The position numbers were made by a program, and so were the translations under genes. The notes under the pieces were generated by a model. That model did not search any database, was not told the DNA's origin, and saw nothing but the letters and a program-made list of their open reading frames with translations. DNA of 35,226 bases, taken from Alphaproteobacteria bacterium. GTDB taxonomy: Bacteria; Pseudomonadota; Alphaproteobacteria; Puniceispirillales; Puniceispirillaceae. Shown piece after piece: positions 34,442-35,226 of the stretch. How positions within the stretch are numbered: position 1 is the stretch's first letter; every line of letters starts with the position of its first letter. The DNA is taken from assembly GCA_011524995.1 (NCBI GenBank), contig WTJA01000027.1:33519-68744 (forward strand), written 5' to 3'.

Positions 34442-35226
34442 ATGGGGTTTAATTGCGGAATTGTCGGGCTACCAAATGTGGGGAAATCCACCTTATTTAA
34501 CGCCTTAACACGCACCGCAGCTGCGGAGGCTGCGAATTATCCGTTCTGTACGATTGAGCCAAATACAGGCCGTGTTGCCGTGCCAGACCCACGCCTTGAT
34601 GAGCTTGCTGCCTTAGCGCAATCCGCCAATATCATCCCCACACAGCTGGAATTTGTTGATATTGCCGGCTTGGTGAGAGGCGCTGCAAAAGGTGAAGGAT
34701 TGGGGAACCAGTTCCTCGCTAATATTCGTGAGGTTGATGCCATTGCCCATATGCTGCGTTGTTTCGAAGATGATGATATCACGCATGTCGAAGGCGATGT
34801 GAACCCTGTCAGAGATGCTGAGACGGTTGAGACAGAATTGATGCTGGCCGACCTGGAATCACTAGAAAAGCGCACCACAGGCCTGACCAAAAAAGTGCGC
34901 GGTGGTGATAAGCAAGCTGCCTTTGATCTGAAGTTGAGTGAAAAGCTGATTGCGCATTTGGCTGATGGTCAGATGGCGCGCACATGCGATAGCCTCACCC
35001 CTGAAGAAGAGGCCCGCCTGCCCTATCTGCAGCTTTTGACAGCGAAGCCTATTTTATATGTCTGTAATGTATCTGAAGATGATGTGAAAGACGGCAATGA
35101 CTACACGAAGCAGGTGGCGGAACGCGCCGCCTCTGTCGGGGCCAGCCATGTGATTATCTCCGCCGCGATTGAGGCTGAGATTTCTACATTAGAGGCCGAA
35201 GATGCCGCTGAGTTCCTCGGTGATTT
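34442..35226 (+). CDS. ychF: Ribosome-associated P-loop ATPase YchF/OLA1 (3' end outside window)
   Basis: The first 261 residues of a protein normally about 365 long; the frame is open to the end of the window. The P-loop GLPNVGKS is at residues 9-16, with switch I TAAAEAANYPFCTIEPN. The G3 region is FVDIAGLVRGAAKGEGLGNQ. The G4 position reads NVSE (from Asn209) rather than the GTPase NKxD, which is the family feature linked to ATP preference. A coiled coil lies around residues 130-160. The C-terminal TGS domain is beyond the window. GGGAG lies seven bases before the ATG. It is probably co-transcribed with pth. Confidence 0.97.
   Translation, partial: MGFNCGIVGLPNVGKSTLFNALTRTAAAEAANYPFCTIEPNTGRVAVPDPRLDELAALAQSANIIPTQLEFVDIAGLVRGAAKGEGLGNQFLANIREVDAIAHMLRCFEDDDITHVEGDVNPVRDAETVETELMLADLESLEKRTTGLTKKVRGGDKQAAFDLKLSEKLIAHLADGQMARTCDSLTPEEEARLPYLQLLTAKPILYVCNVSEDDVKDGNDYTKQVAERAASVGASHVIISAAIEAEISTLEAEDAAEFLGD

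Overview
The window looks like core chromosome of an alphaproteobacterium with mid-range GC, judged by eye. The evidence is gene order typical of that class: yqeY-dnaG-rpoD, carA-carB-greA, ubiK-ybjN-proC, lgt-midA-pgeF, prs-rplY-pth-ychF, and ilvE divergent from a MarR/OmpR/EnvZ-type set. Homologues of the mitochondrial proteins ELM1 and NDUFAF7 fit the same class. A marine SAR116-like lineage is a guess. I see no IS element, phage, CRISPR array, toxin-antitoxin pair or defence island, and nearly all genes are intact housekeeping genes.

Layout. 1-3.0 kb: the 3' end of a hydantoinase/oxoprolinase gene, a DUF1761 membrane protein, the Tat-exported MsrP reductase without MsrQ, and an ELM1-like protein. 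3.2-8.8 kb: an Lrp/AsnC regulator facing a leftward carA-carB-greA operon. 9.1-13.6 kb: yqeY, dnaG, rpoD and a CAU-anticodon tRNA whose acceptor stem suggests isoleucine rather than methionine. 13.6-19.5 kb: a 58-residue membrane peptide, aspartate aminotransferase, uvrB, an EamA transporter and a CaCA antiporter. 19.5-19.8 kb: a gene-free T-rich region with DnaA boxes and clustered GANTC sites. 19.8-26 kb: uvrC, pgsA, ilvE, then MarR, response regulator and sensor kinase. 26-28.9 kb (leftward): ubiK, ybjN-like, proC, a TetR/COQ9-like gene and csaA. 29.1-35.2 kb (rightward): lgt, midA, pgeF, a 21-codon lipobox ORF, prs, rplY, pth and the start of ychF.

How it fits together. The genes cover replication initiation and transcription (dnaG, rpoD), excision repair (uvrB, uvrC), pyrimidine and arginine precursors and PRPP (carAB, prs), amino-acid metabolism (aatA, ilvE, proC), translation (tRNA, rplY, pth, ychF, yqeY, csaA) and the envelope (lgt, pgsA, pgeF, msrP). 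The most interesting signals are non-coding and several relate to the alphaproteobacterial cell cycle. The gap before uvrC has a perfect DnaA box, two near-matches and five GANTC sites in 158 bp, so it is a candidate origin or DnaA/CcrM control region. A full CtrA consensus lies just upstream of the 58-residue membrane gene. A second perfect DnaA box lies beside a GANTC site before the ybjN-like gene. Other notable items are a 21-codon lipoprotein ORF, a Pho-box-like repeat before prs, a paired 9-bp operator between ilvE and marR, and a nested hairpin filling the carB-greA gap.
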